From NCBI GenBank assembly GCA_905221605.1, contig CAJNDS010000834.1:1-61730 (forward strand): a stretch of DNA of 61,730 bases, given 5' to 3'. This DNA comes from Symbiodinium natans (lineage: Eukaryota > Sar > Dinophyceae > Suessiales > Symbiodiniaceae). The notes under the pieces are model-generated. The model made no database searches. It was not told the origin of the DNA and saw nothing but the letters and a program-made list of their open reading frames with translations. Of this stretch, positions 30,299-41,494 are shown one piece after another. Position numbers and translations under genes: made by a program. The stretch's first letter is position 1, and every line of letters starts with the position of its first letter.

Positions 30299-32151
30299 GC
30301 TCCAAAGAGTCCGCCAGTGTCAAGGGTTTGCACACTGTCTCGTTGTTTGTTGACATTAATGGGTTTTACGACAGCGCCTCTTGGCAGCGGCTTTGCGAAC
30401 AAGGCTTGCGGTTGTCTTTCCCAGCCTTGGCCCTGTGCCTTTCCCTTCGCCTCTACCAAGGAGGCCGCACGGTGGTGGGTGAATCCCAGCCCAGCCCCAC
30501 TATTTTCCCAGGCCGGGGCATGATCCAGGGATGCCCGTACGCCCCCACCGTGGCCAAGCTCACCATGTCTGAACCCTTACACAGACTGAAACGAGTCACA
30601 GTCTTGCATCATTGCGACGTATGGTTGGATGATGTCTCTGCAGACTCCCTCCATGCCTCGCCAGATATAGTCGCGGGCGCGGCGTATGAAGCCTTTCGAG
30701 TGCTCAAGGCCAGTCTTCAGGCTGAAGGTCTCGTCCTCAGCCAAGAGAAAACAAAATTTGTGGCCGGGACACCCCGTTCGGCCGCGGCGCTGCGACAGCT
30801 GCTGCGGCCGGGGGACCCTGACATAGTCGACGTGGTCAAGGATTTAGGCCTTGATAGTGGCAGTGGCCGCCGGCGCAGGACTACTACTGCCCAGAAACGC
30901 TTTCGGGTAGGTAGCCTTCGTAACCTGAAGTTGGGCAAGCTTCGTATCCCGGCACGCCGCGTCCGGCTACGGTTGCACCGTTCTAGTGTGGTCACCTCGG
31001 GTCTTTATGGCCATGAAGCACAAGGGGTTGCCCCTAAACATATGAAAACCATGCGCGCGGCGGTAGCCCGACACGCAGGCAGGAGCCGATATGGTTCCAC
31101 GGATACCATCCTAGATATGACGGCCCATGAGGTTCAGGATCCCTACCTTATTGTGGTAACCCAGCACGTGGAAAGTCTTTTCAGGATGATGGCCAGATGT
31201 AACCGCATGGGATGGGAGGCAGTAAAGGACACTTGGCGGGTGGTCTGGAAGCGGCTGGAGGCTGCGAAGCACGGTTGGCCTGTGGTCACTGGACCCATCT
31301 CTGCCATGTGTCAATACCTCCGCGACCTCCAGGTCGACGGCCACGATCCTTCCCGCTGGGTTTTTGAGGAGCGTGTTCTCGAAATCAAGCCCTCTGAGGT
31401 TTCGGTTGTCTGTCAAACCTCGTCTTTCCTCACGGACATCATCAAGACCCAGAGGTCTCGTCGCATCGGATCGGCCTCGTCGGCAGCGGGTGCTGCGGGC
31501 GGGGTCGATTGGACGGTCCCGCGTCGCCTGCTCAAGTCAGTGCGCACCAAAACAACCCGGTACGCCTATCGGGCTGTTTTCCAAGGGTCCATTCTTCATA
31601 ATGGCAATGGTGGCAAGGATATCTGTAAGTTTTGTGGCGATCCCGGGGCCACCCTGCGTCACCTCATGTATGAGTGCCCTTCCTTCCCTGGTGGCATGCG
31701 GTTACCGGGGTACGTTCTGGCGGAGAAGCGCCGTTTCCCTGATGACTGCCTGTGGCTTCGGGGTATGCTTCCCCTTAAATACCTCCCAGTCGCTCCCTCG
31801 GGGGACCTAGAAGTGGTCAAGACAGGCGTGTTTCTCACGTCCTCCCAGGTAGTAGCAGACGGGTTGGTGGTTGCTACGGACGCGTCAGGGGGAAAGTTCA
31901 CCAAGGATCCGCGACTGCGAAGAGTGAGCTGGTCTGTCGTCGTGGGGCGGGTTCAAGATGGTCTGTTTCAGGAGTTAGGGACCATGTCCGGCCTCACCCC
32001 CCCCGGCACAAGCGTCGCGCACGGTGAATCTTATGCTATTGTGCAGACGATTAAACACACCCTTGGTCAGGTTGACCTCACGGGGGACTGTAAACCAGCC
32101 CTAAGGACCCTCACCAAAAAATCCTTTCAAAAAACAACCCCGGCTTTTTAG
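30299..32151 (+). pseudogene. L4 ORF2 part 1: reverse transcriptase and most of RNase H
   Basis: The frame is open from upstream (nominal ATG 30217), but the LINE sequence starts at 30299 with the 5' part lost. RT motif A is LFVDINGFYDS, then GMIQGCPYAP, and motif C is WLDD instead of Y-x-DD. A thumb with GLYGHEAQGVAPKHMK parallels L1. A Cys/His zinc motif (FCGDPGATLRHLMYEC) follows. RNase H has ATDASGG, AHGESYAI and GDCKPAL. A stop at 32149-32151 interrupts before the last RNase H Asp; homology continues in the next frame. Confidence 0.8.
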
Positions 32152-33103
32152 GGCCCGGTCGGAGGACCGTGGTGGGATAAGGCCCACTTGGGTAAAATCC
32201 CACCTAACTAGCCGTGAGTTCGAAATTAGGTTTGGCTTTTCCCAGCTTTGGAGACACCAGGCCAACCAGTGCGCCGACGAGTTGGCAGGCAAACGAGCTG
32301 CCACCATACCGCCTGTAGCAGGGCGGAAAGTCCAGGACCTGGATAGGCTCGTAACCAGGATCTGCGATTACCTGGCGTCGCGAGCTGTGGTTGTTTTGAA
32401 ACATGCCTCAAAAGATGATTTTGTCCCCCGAAGCCAAAGGCAGGAACCCCAACCACCCAAAGGGCCTAACAAGCGCCAGCTTTTGTTGGCGAAAGTGGAC
32501 GTCCCGGAAGCAGTAGGTGGCCATGTCTGGCAAGTAGGGGGGTTAAAAACAAATAATCTGTCAATCACTTGTGTGAAGTGTAAGCTTTACCTCCAGCAGG
32601 TTCATGAGATGGATAGGCTAGAACGTTTGCTTGCTCAGCCGTGCATTGACATGCCCCGCAATGGCCCCCAGTTCTGGCCTACCCTTCACCCGACGCACCG
32701 GCTCGAAAATGAGGGACGTAGATGGCTGTGCTCCGGGTGCCATCTTACCCTCCTTCCAGGCCACTCTCAGCCTTGTTTAGGTCTCCAGAAACCCTGTAAA
32801 AAACTTCACAACAACCAAACCCTGTCCTTTCATGCCCAGGCCTCGGTTTCCACGCCTCCTGGGCGGCCGGACTCTCCAGGTTCTTCTTCAACTCTGAAGG
32901 AAGCGGCTTCCCTTCCTAAGGCTGCAGAGTCGCACGTGTCTGAGGTGGGGTCTGGCAAAACAAAGGAAGTGGTTTCCCTTCCTGGGGCAAGTGCACGCGT
33001 AGCCGGGCTTGCAAGGGAGCCTGCCCCGAAGCCGGCCAGCCGTGGCAAAAAGAAGAAAGAGCTTCCCTCTGGTCAGCAGACCCTTTGCTTCAAGAAGCAG
33101 TGA
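32152..33103 (+). pseudogene. L4 ORF2 part 2: RNase H end and zinc-rich C-terminus
   Basis: From about 32180, in another frame, the sequence reads PTWVKSHLT, then FGFSQLWRHQANQ and CADELAG, which supplies the missing RNase H Asp. It continues to 33103 with C-x2-C pairs (CVKCKLYLQQ, LCSGCHL) and the end GQQTLCFKKQ. These align with the L1 ORF2 C-terminus (CSRCELYIQQ, CSKC). A single frameshift between about 32100 and 32180 joins parts 1 and 2. The terminal TGA overlaps the ATG of ORF3 (TGATG). Confidence 0.75.
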
Positions 33104-34453
33104 TGGGGGGCTCGCAGGGCAGGGGTCGTGGCCCCTTCTGGCGCGAGCAGCGCCAACGAATGGCAGAGGGGAAGTCGTGGCGCTCTACGGCGACCCTCCA
33201 GCATTCCAAGCGACGACCTCCACCCCACATCCGCAGGCAACAACGCATAGACCAGAGCCTTCCTGCAGGAGACGACCAGCAGGAAGGGGCACCCCTCCCT
33301 GAGGAGGCGGCACCTGGGGGTTCCAGCTCGTCGGCCCAACCGGCGGCGAAGGCTTGGCCGCCTCCCCCCCCTCCGGCTCCTCGGCGCGACCGTCGGCGCT
33401 CTCCTTCTCCTCGTTTGGTCCTGCGCTAAGCCCTACCCCTCCCACCCCTCCGCGAAGGAGGCGGCCTCAGGTAGCAGGGTCCGGTGTGGATTTGCGTTCG
33501 GTTCCGCGTGATTCAACCCGTTCCCCTCCACCTGGGAGGCGGTCAGAAAGGGCTACATCCAGCCGTGACCTTCCCAACCAGCATGCACGGCCTAGATCCC
33601 CCTCAAAGTCCAGGGCCCGGCCCCCTGCAGACCCGGCCCTGAGGCTGAGGAGTCCCCCTGGGGCCGGCGGCAACGCATGCGTAGAGAAGCTCAGGACTTT
33701 ACCCCGGGTGTGCGCGCGGCTGGTGAAGCAGCAAGCTACATCAAGCGGCCCACCTCGCCTCGGCACTTCCTCCCTCCAGATCTCACACTTACGTGGGACC
33801 CGATTCGCCAGGTCGTGGTGGAAGCCCGAGTTCTCACGCGCCTGGGCTGGGGACAAAGCCGTGTAGGCTACCAGCTGTCTCAGGCGCTGGTCTTGAAGCT
33901 CACGGATGATGCATCCTTTAACGGTCCGGAGATTGATATGGCGCGGCGTTTTCCCCGGCTCATGGCTCCCATCCTTACCAGTGGCTCCATGTGGATTGGA
34001 CTAGGGCCTGAAGGAGAGCCAGGTGCGGGCCTGCATCGTTTCCTGTACCACGTGCAAGAGCATCGCTGCCAGGCCCGTGAGTGGCTCCAGGAAAATGCTG
34101 CCAATGGTCTCCGTGTTCACTCCTACCTCCTGGCCACGTTGGCCACCTTGTTGCACTTGTATGCCTGTGGGGTTGATGCCAAGGATGTGGGCATTTCAAA
34201 CCTGAGCCACAGGCCGCTGGGCACGAGGGTGGTTCCCCTTCCGGCCTTCATCGATGCCAACAACTGGGGCCCCTCCCAAGGGAGGCCGGAATGGACTGGC
34301 TTTTGGAGGGTAGTTGCCAAATACTGCCCAAATGATGTGGGCTACTTTCGGCAAGTTTCCAGGGGTCCACCTCAAGCGTGTTTTGACCAGATCTGCAACA
34401 CCCTTGGACCTTTGGGGGAAGAAGTTCGCTGGCTATGCACTACCCCGGCCTAG
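33103..34453 (+). pseudogene. L4 ORF3 homologue: Pro/Arg-rich start, kinase-like domain, frame-broken
   Basis: The ATG at 33103 overlaps the ORF2 stop. The Pro/Arg/Ser-rich start is split over two frames (33103-33429; about 33354-33660), and the domain lies in a third (33677-34453, 258 aa). Residues of the last frame: TRLGWGQSRVGY turn, VLK with Lys74, Glu85, KD with Asp170, Asn175 and Asp193 (AFIDANNW). Lys-Glu 11, Asp-Asn 5 and Asp-Asp 23 equal or nearly equal L1 ORF3 (10, 5, 23), although overall identity is low. That conservation between distant families is the best evidence that ORF3 is a real, selected protein with a kinase-like fold. Confidence 0.68.
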
Positions 34454-34719
34454 GAGGCTGTGGAATCTGGGCTGCTTCTCTGGGGGCATCCTTTCCCAGC
34501 CTTAGGGCTGCGGTCGCAACCTCTTCCTGATGAGTAGCTGTAACATAGTTCCCTGTAGATGGCCTGTGGGTGCACCACATTCCCAGCTTGTAAGCTGTGG
34601 TTTTTGCCGTAGCAGGGTGACCGACTGCCCGAGAGATTGTGTCTCGCCCCAAAGGGGCTCCGGGCGAATTCGTTTTGCATGCAGGACACCCACTGGGTAA
34701 CGCTCTCGCGCTTGCTGAA

Positions 34720-34732
34720 GTAAAATTCACCT
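34720..34732. repeat. Right-hand target-site copy, where the 3' LTR resumes
   Basis: GTAAAATTCACCT is followed without a gap by LTR sequence (GTAGTGTTTGCCC). It is preceded by A, not the T seen at 19943, as expected if the duplicated site begins at G. Confidence 0.88.
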
Positions 34733-35308
34733 GTAGTGTTTGCCCAGTTGGTGCCATGTGGTGTTTGACCATACAGAGAGAAGCATGAGAGTTTTTCTGC
34801 TGCATGACTTGGCGTGAGCATGTTTGGTTTGTCCCAAAGCCCTTAAGCATGTGTGGCATGTCTTGCTTGACTTTGGCATGTTCTTGTCTTGTTGGCATGG
34901 CCTAGGATGAGTTTTGAAGCACTTGGAACTGCTTGAGAGCAGTAGTGAAGAAGTGCGTGTCAGAACTCTGAGGTTCTGTCTTGTTGTAACTCACTCCGTG
35001 TCCCCGCCACTTCGTTCGTTGCCGTTGGACGTGTAGGATGGGAGTAGGAGTGCAGAGTGGACTCTGAAGCTTCGCTGTTTTGCTGTTCGGAAGTGACCTG
35101 AAGTCCCCGAGGTGTAGACCAAGGCAGTTGCATTGTTCTTTTGCTTTACCTCCTTTGTAGAACAAAGTTGAGATGGAATTCGTAGCTTTTTGGAGCCCTG
35201 AGCTCTTGGAGAGAGCTTGCTGCAAGAACTGAAGCTTGCTGAACACTTTGGTGTTTGGCTCAAGTGCAAAGTGAAAAAGAGACTGCTGCGCGAGCTCTGC
35301 TTTTCACA
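34733..35308 (+). repeat. Remainder of the copia 3' LTR
   Basis: It matches 11417-11990 with about a dozen differences and ends TTTTCACA. Together with 19943-19956 it makes a 590-bp LTR. Confidence 0.88.
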
Positions 35309-35573
35309 TTCCCCTTGTCCGCTCCAGTTCTGAGATGGTTGTTCGCTGCACAGGGAACACCCCGAAGAGCATTCCACAGTCCTCGCCATGCAAGATTCCA
35401 CTCTCCACCAGAGGCGTCGAAGCTCAGCTCAAACATCAAGACAAGGACCCCTGTGCCCAACCCTCAGAGCCAATGGGGTGGAAATTGGGAGTTTCACCAA
35501 TGAAAGACCGCTTACTGCACGTGTCGCGGCTGACGCGGCAAACGCCCACGCCGAAAAAACGAAAGGCTTTAGG
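35309..35573. other. Flank of the copia element, nothing recognised
   Basis: Mixed-composition sequence between the 3' LTR end and the telomere-like block. No gene is supported. Confidence 0.5.
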
Positions 35574-36945
35574 GTGGTTTTAGAGTTTGGAGTTTAGGGT
35601 TTTTAAGAGTTTAGGTTTGGGTTTTCTTGGGTTTTTGGAGATTTAGAGTTTCGAGGCTCAAGGTTTTCAGGGTTTAGGGTTTTAAGGGTTTAGAGCTTGG
35701 TTTGGGTGGGTTGGGGTTAAGGGTTCTGTTTAGGATCTTTAGAGATTAGGATTTCCCTTTGTTCGGTTTAGGGTTGAGGGGTTTTTGGGTTTAGGGTTCA
35801 GGGCTTCTAGGGGTTTTTTAAGTTTGGAGCTTCTTAGGGTTCATAGGGTTCGAAGTTTTTTGGGTTCGGGGTTTTAGGGCTCAGGGTTTTTAGGGTTGAG
35901 GGTTTTGGGGTTTGGGGTTTAGGGATTTTTAAGCCCCCTTCCATTTGCAAACACACCATTCGCGTAATGGGTTCGAAAAAAAAACAAGGCGGCGGGGTTG
36001 GAGCAGGGCGCAGCCTCCCATTTGCAAACACAATGCTCGCACGATGGGTTTGAAAAAACGTGCCTAGGGCCTATGTTTTGGGGCTTTTAGGCCTGAGGGT
36101 TTAGGGTTTTTTTGCGGTTTGGATCTATTAGTGTTTAGAGCTTAAGGTTATTTAGGGTTTATGGGTTTTGGGGGTTTTTTAGGTTTTTAGGGTCTAGGGT
36201 TCAGGGGTTTTGAGGGTTGAGGGTTTTTGGGGTTTAGTTTTTTAGGGTTTAGGGTTTTAAGGGTTTAGAGCTTAAGGGGTTTGAGGGTTTGGGTTTTTGG
36301 GTTTTAGGGCTGGGTTTGGGGTTAAGGGTTCTTGGGTTTAGGGTTCTTTAGGGCTTTTTAGGTTGCGGTTGAGGGGTTTTCAGGGTTTAGGGTTCAGGGC
36401 TTCTTAAGCCCTAGGGGTTTTAGGGTTTAGAGTTTCGGGTTTAGGGTTTAGGGGCTTTTGGGGTTTTTAGGGTTTCGGAGTTTAGGGTTTCGGGGTATTT
36501 AGGGCTTAGGGTTTTTAGGGTTGAGGGTTTTTGGGGTTTGGGGTTTGGGGATTTATAGGTCTTTAGGGTCTAGGTTCCGGGTTTGAGGGTTTAGGGTTTT
36601 AGGGTTTTAAGGGTTTAGGGGTTTTTTTGGGTTTAGGGCTGGGTTTGGGGTTTAGGGTTCTTTGGGGATTGGGGTTTCTGTTTGGGCTTAGGGATTAGGG
36701 TTTTTTGGGGCGTAGGCTTTGGGTTGAGGGGATTTTAGGGTTTAGGATTTTTTGAGGGGTTTAGGGCTGGGATTTTAGGGTTCAGGGTTTAGGGTTTTTT
36801 TTCGGGTTAAGGGTTTAGGTTAGGGCTTGTTAGGGTTCAGGGTTTGGGGGTTTTATGGTTTAGGGCTTAGGGCGTTTTAGGGTTAGGGTTTCTAGGGTTT
36901 AGGGCTCAAGGGTTTTTAGGGTTCAGGGTTTGGGCGTAGGGACCT
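35574..36945. repeat. Decayed TTTAGGG-type telomere-like array
   Basis: Dense variants of GGGTTTAGGG and TTTTAGGGTT over about 1.4 kb, all on the same strand. TTTAGGG is the plant-type telomere repeat also reported in dinoflagellates. Two related ~75-bp insets with CCATTTGCAAACACA followed by ATGGGTT(C/T)GAAAAAA lie at about 35937-36055. Confidence 0.85.
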
Positions 36946-38809
36946 AGGGGTCTATCGCGCACGCAGGGGTCTATGTCATGTTTATGGGAGGTGCCAACCT
37001 CTATCCACCCTCAAGGTAGACGGGTAGGTAGGGAGGGGTCTATGCCTTTCCGATAGACTCCCAAAAAAAAGGTACCGATCCTAGAACAGAGAGACGGCTA
37101 CTTGGGGGGACCGTACTCAATTTTGGTGGACCCCATGTACACAACACCTCCAGCCGAATTGTTCTACTCTCAAATAACAGTCAAAGGAAAACTTCACACA
37201 AAACTGACCGCAGCCGCACCCAAGGATTTTGTTGGGATGGGGCTTCGGTTCGCCCGGGAACGTTTTTGCAGGTTTTCTCGGAGGAGTTTACCATTACGAA
37301 CCCTAAACCCTAAACAACTGAGTATATCACCGTGTGTGTCGCCCGTCAAGGCGTTTTGAACAAAGGCGCCCACGACATCCGACTGCCTCTCATAACCTTT
37401 CTCTTGTTTTACCTTAGTGTAGCTCTCGTGGTGTGGTGCACATGCAACAGGTGCATGACATTTCAGGGTGCATCTCTCCGGGTATAGTTTGTTGCTATAC
37501 CGACCGCGTGTAGAAACCTCCAAGCTCCAAACCCTGTATCCTCTCTTAAGCCCGCTGAACTTTCATATTATCCTTCAGGCAAACATCTTCTCAGCCAACA
37601 AAGATTCGACAAAAGCACCTGTCATGAAGGATGTCGGGTGGGCATATACCTGTCGGTGTAAAAAGTATATATAGACTGGGCAAGGCTGCTGAAGAAGGTG
37701 AACAGATGCATGCGGCATCGAAAGACAGCAGTTTGGCCACATACCTCAGCGAGAAGTGCTGCTAAGGAGGCTTCAGTCCGCAGCAAGTCTAGGCTGTGGC
37801 AGCTGCTGGAGGGACCAGCGCCAAGCTTGCAGTGATAGACCTTCGAAAGCTGGCTGGGCTGGGCAGCCATGGTCGGTGCCCACACGGTGCCACTGCGAGC
37901 TTATGGTTTTTTTGGAACCTGCCGTTCCACTAGCATTCTTCGCCAGGATGCCCTTTAAGGGCTTTGGGCAGGATGCAGCAGGCTTCTTTGCTTCCTCGCG
38001 AGATGTTCAGCGGTTTTAGCGAAATCTTCCACAATTACCCGAAGGCCTTCCCGGAGAACATTTTGACAAGTGAGGGTGAGCTGGAGCGATTTGCAGCAAC
38101 CCGCAATTCCGGGGCCAGCCTGTCCAGGAATTATTCTCGCCGTTGTATCCCTGTTTCAATACACGGAGATGACGTCCCAGTAGTATAGCTGCTTCGACAA
38201 GATTCGCGGCAAAGTAGATGGCAGGGATACTACTTGATACGTGAATTTCAAAATGAGTTCATTTCACATTTGCGGCGCGGCAAGATACATTCTGTTTCTG
38301 AGTTGCATGTGGGTATTTGTGTGTGTTGTTTTTGGAGACTAGGCTCACTTTTTTTTCTCGGATCATTTTGTTGACAGTGCTCCACAAACAAGGAAAATTT
38401 GAAGTCATCAGTTGATGGGTGTTGTTGAAACATGTCATTTTTGAACAAAAAGACTTTTCAGCAGTGCAGTTTGTTTTAATTTGGCTTTGTTTATGTCGAA
38501 GCTTATTTTTTCGGTTTATGCAAATTTACGCAAAACTGTTTTTCAATCTGGGAATTCTCCTTTTGATGAAGTATTTCAAGAAATACTGTAGCTTGACACA
38601 TCTAAAATTTAAAATGTGTTTTATTTTTTTTGAGCATCTGAAAATCTTCGACCAAGTTCGAATTCCGAGCAGGCTACGTGACGTTTTTCCACGGCGCGTG
38701 TTTTGCACCAAGCTTGACTTGGGGTGAGAGTCGCAGAAGTCTTAGTCGTTGCAAGAGTTGTTGGGAAAATGTGGTTTTGGTATCAAAGGTTGTGGTAGGA
38801 GTGGTAATG
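36946..38809. other. Host sequence without a recognised gene
   Basis: GGTCTATG-type short repeats at 36950-37070. A short + strand frame (37964-38188) ends in CIPVSIHGDDVPVV, which resembles a segment I associate with abundant uncharacterised dinoflagellate proteins. This is weak and may be a single exon or relic. 38220-38650 is AT-rich. Confidence 0.35.
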
Positions 38810-39060
38810 ATGGTAGTAGCGGTAGTAGCAGTAGTCGTAGTCGTAGTCGTAGTCGTAGTCGTAGTCGTAGTCGTAGTCGTAGTCGTAGTCGTAGTCGTAG
38901 TCGTAGTCGTAGTCGTAGTCGTAGTCGTAGTCCTAGTCGTAGTCGTAGTCGTAGTCGTAGTCGTAGTCGTAGTCGTATAATCGTCGTCGTAGTAGCAGTA
39001 GGAGTAGCAGTAGCAGTAGCAGTCGCAGAAGTGGTGGTGGTGGTGGTGGTGGTGGCGGCC
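38810..39060. repeat. (CGTAGT)n microsatellite with GGTGGT tail
   Basis: Almost pure GTAGTC trinucleotide-type repeat from about 38825 to 38977, then TAGCAG and GGT repeats to 39060. It makes poly-Val, Ser-Arg and poly-Thr frames that are not genes. Confidence 0.95.
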
Positions 39061-41494
39061 CACCCCACCATCGAAATCGAGAGAGAAGCGCGGCGCCCGT
39101 GCAAAAACACCCACGGAGCGAAGATCTTGGGGATTCGTAAAAAGCTACGGGTTTCTTGTCCCGTGTGTTTTGTCGCATCCCCCACCCGGTTTGGAACAGC
39201 ATGGCTCGCCAGTGGATCTTGTTGCCCAGTCCACGCGGCGGAACCCACAGCCTACTTTTTTGTTAACCAAGCAGCGAGCATTAACATGTTCTTGAAATAG
39301 CCAAGATGTAGCTATTCAAGAGGTTTGCTCACAGAGAATTACCAGAAGCAAACAGAAGGGTTTGCGGCGCACGTTGTAGGGTGAACGTTCTAGTTTTCAT
39401 GTCTACCACCACGTGACGCAGTAAGTCTGCACTCAGGTCATCAGATCTAGTTTTGTGAAAGGGGCGAGCTTGTTGGAGTTGCGGTTTAAGCAAGAGGGAC
39501 AACTGCTTATGTTTACGGTTCCAGTCGAGGGTGGGTTTTCCTCATGTTTGCATGTGCCTGATACGATAGCGTAGGCATGGTTTGCAAGTTTGTCAGCCAT
39601 GCGCATGAGTTGTTTGCGAAGTGTATGGTGCAGAGATTGCAAATGCACTGCCAACAATTGTGCATTGCTTGCATCATCTGTTTATTTTTGGAGTTCGTGC
39701 TTCGAAAAGGCCAGGAAGCTTCAAGGGGCAGCTGAAGGGTTTTTGGCAAACTAGCAGATACCAGCCTGCGCTTTGGTTGTTTGGGGTCGCAGGTTGTGAT
39801 TGTTGCTCGGACAATTTTGGAGTCTTGTCATTGTTTGGAAAGGGTTGCGTTTGATGATACGTTTTGAACAAGGGAATGTAGAATCACGGCGTGGCCATCC
39901 ATCATACATCTGTGCCTTTTTTCGCATGTCTGCACAATTTCAGGCATCTTCGCTTGTCATGCATTTCCGTGCCGCCCGCAAAATTGCCGCTGAGGCACTT
40001 ATATAGTTACGACACACTCCGTGCAACAAAGACATGTTGAACTAGAGGCCAACTTGCAGTATTTACACTTGGCATTCAGCAAGTTTGCACGTTTCATTCT
40101 TGCATCATGCTGCTTCAGCCAAATGGGTGCCGGCCCCATCGGAAACACAGCAAGCAGTGGTAGCGGTGGTAGCCTTTCGAACAAGTTCGGTCTGTCTCTC
40201 GGGATGTCCGTGTTCGATTGAGCTGCATAGTTGTTGCTTTGAGGTTCTTTGCAGCGGCAGACCAACCTTTGCGTTTCGCTCAGCATAAATGTTCTACTTG
40301 CGTGTGCTTGGCTGTTCTTGGCTTGTGTTCCACCACGGACACGAATGCCACGACTGCCACGAGTGCCACGAGGACCAGTAGACCTTTTTTTTCCTCCCAT
40401 TGGTCCCCTGCGCCGGGGCATGCGGCGATTGCGGGAAGAGCTTTCCACTCAGTCGAAAATGGACTTTGACTGGGAGAGGTGTACGCTGCCAGAACAATGG
40501 GCCCTTGCGCGAGGTCGTGCCGTCGATTTGCTGTCTTTACCTATGTGTTTCGAGGCGGGCACCGTAGAATCGATACCAAGTCGTGGAAGAAGTCTTCAGC
40601 GCTGACCTTCGCAGGGCTTTTGCAAAATCTGGCCCTAGCAAGGATCAAGGATGATTGCAGCGGGTACATCCTTGATAACGTCCGCATTGTTTCTCTGCGA
40701 TCAGGGCAAAGCGCCGGCGGCGCGTGCCGCTGGCAGCAGCGTCTTCTCCCGATTGCCGGGCCCCATGTGTGCTTTTGTCTGTGGGCTTTGAAGAGGAGTG
40801 TTGTTCTCAGAGTCAGGCACCTGGCTTCCGCTTCATAAGAGCTTAAGGGTCCCCCCTCTTTGTGATAATCGGAGCATGTGAAAAAGCTGTAGGCCACGGC
40901 CGTCAGTTCTTTGAGGACTGGGCTTCGTGGTTGGAGGACAGTAGAACGAATATCAGTGGGACGTTGTTGTGATGAACCTCGATGTCCGCGAATGCTCATT
41001 CGTTCCATGGCCATAAAGACAGGACACCTTCGTGTCCAAGCTCGACCTGGTTGAGGAAAGCTTACCGCCAGAATTGGCACGAAGGCCATTTCAAGGGCCC
41101 AGGAAGGAATAAAGGGCCTTCGGGTGGGAAGATCTGCTGTAAACTCCGCCGTCAGCTACAGCGACTCGTAACGGTTCCCTGCTTTGGGTAACATCTTTCT
41201 GGCAGGACGGGCGAGGCGCCGACAAGTGCTGCCAGTGCGAGAAGCGCACGGAGCTCCCCGCATGCGGCATGGCATGAAACAGCTCTTGTAGGTTTTTTGA
41301 TAAGAGACATTAGCAACAGGATGGCGAAGGAGCCCAGCAATGCAGATTCTGATAATCCAAGCTCCGTGCTGGCCTGTCAAAAATGTTGTACCTGACGGTC
41401 CAAGGCCATCATCGAGTCGCGAGTTTGGCTGGGGCAGGCACTTTGCCGGAGCATGTGCGAACATTGGAGAGACGAATCAACCGCACACCCCTCA
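39061..41494. other. Host sequence, no gene identified with confidence
   Basis: Several short open frames on both strands, none with a motif I recognise. The part just before 41495 may hold the 5' exons of the bilin-reductase-like gene that follows. Confidence 0.35.

Larger units (their letters stand above)
30299..34719 (+). mobile_element. L4: 5'-truncated LINE of a second family
   Basis: About 4.4 kb beginning inside the RT palm and running through RNase H, zinc motifs, an ORF3 homologue and a 266-nt 3' UTR. Protein similarity to L1 is low but the order is the same. Codon use is more GC-rich than L1. At least two frame breaks show that it is dead. The 3' UTR has a GCCCCAAAGGGGC hairpin at about 34649-34661 and ends CTCTCGCGCTTGCTGAA. 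Confidence 0.8.
11403..35308 (+). mobile_element. Ty1/copia LTR retrotransposon, 3' LTR split by nested LINEs
   Basis: Order: 5' LTR (11403-11990), PBS, gag-protease ORF, integrase/RT/RNase H ORF, methyltransferase-like tail, PPT (19934-19940) and a 3' LTR in two pieces (19943-19956 and 34733-35308). Protease before integrase before RT is the copia order. Without the nested block at 19957-34732 the element is about 9.1 kb. The two LTRs differ by about a dozen small changes by eye, so the insertion is fairly recent. The 5-bp flanks (CGCCC before, TTCCC after) match at only three positions, so no clear target-site duplication of the copia itself is seen. Confidence 0.85.

Noticed and set aside
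32191-32204. GTAAAATCCCACCT as a seventh LINE target-site copy
   Set aside because: It differs at several bases and encodes conserved RNase H residues (WVKSHLT) of L4, with no boundary there.
34720-35308. Independent solo LTR
   Set aside because: Its first 13 bases duplicate 19944-19956, and the summed length fits one 3' LTR interrupted by insertion.
11398-35313. 5-bp target-site duplication of the copia element
   Set aside because: The flanks CGCCC and TTCCC agree at only three of five bases.
38678-39300. Poly-Val, Ser-Arg and poly-Thr ORFs
   Set aside because: Translations of the (CGTAGT)n microsatellite.
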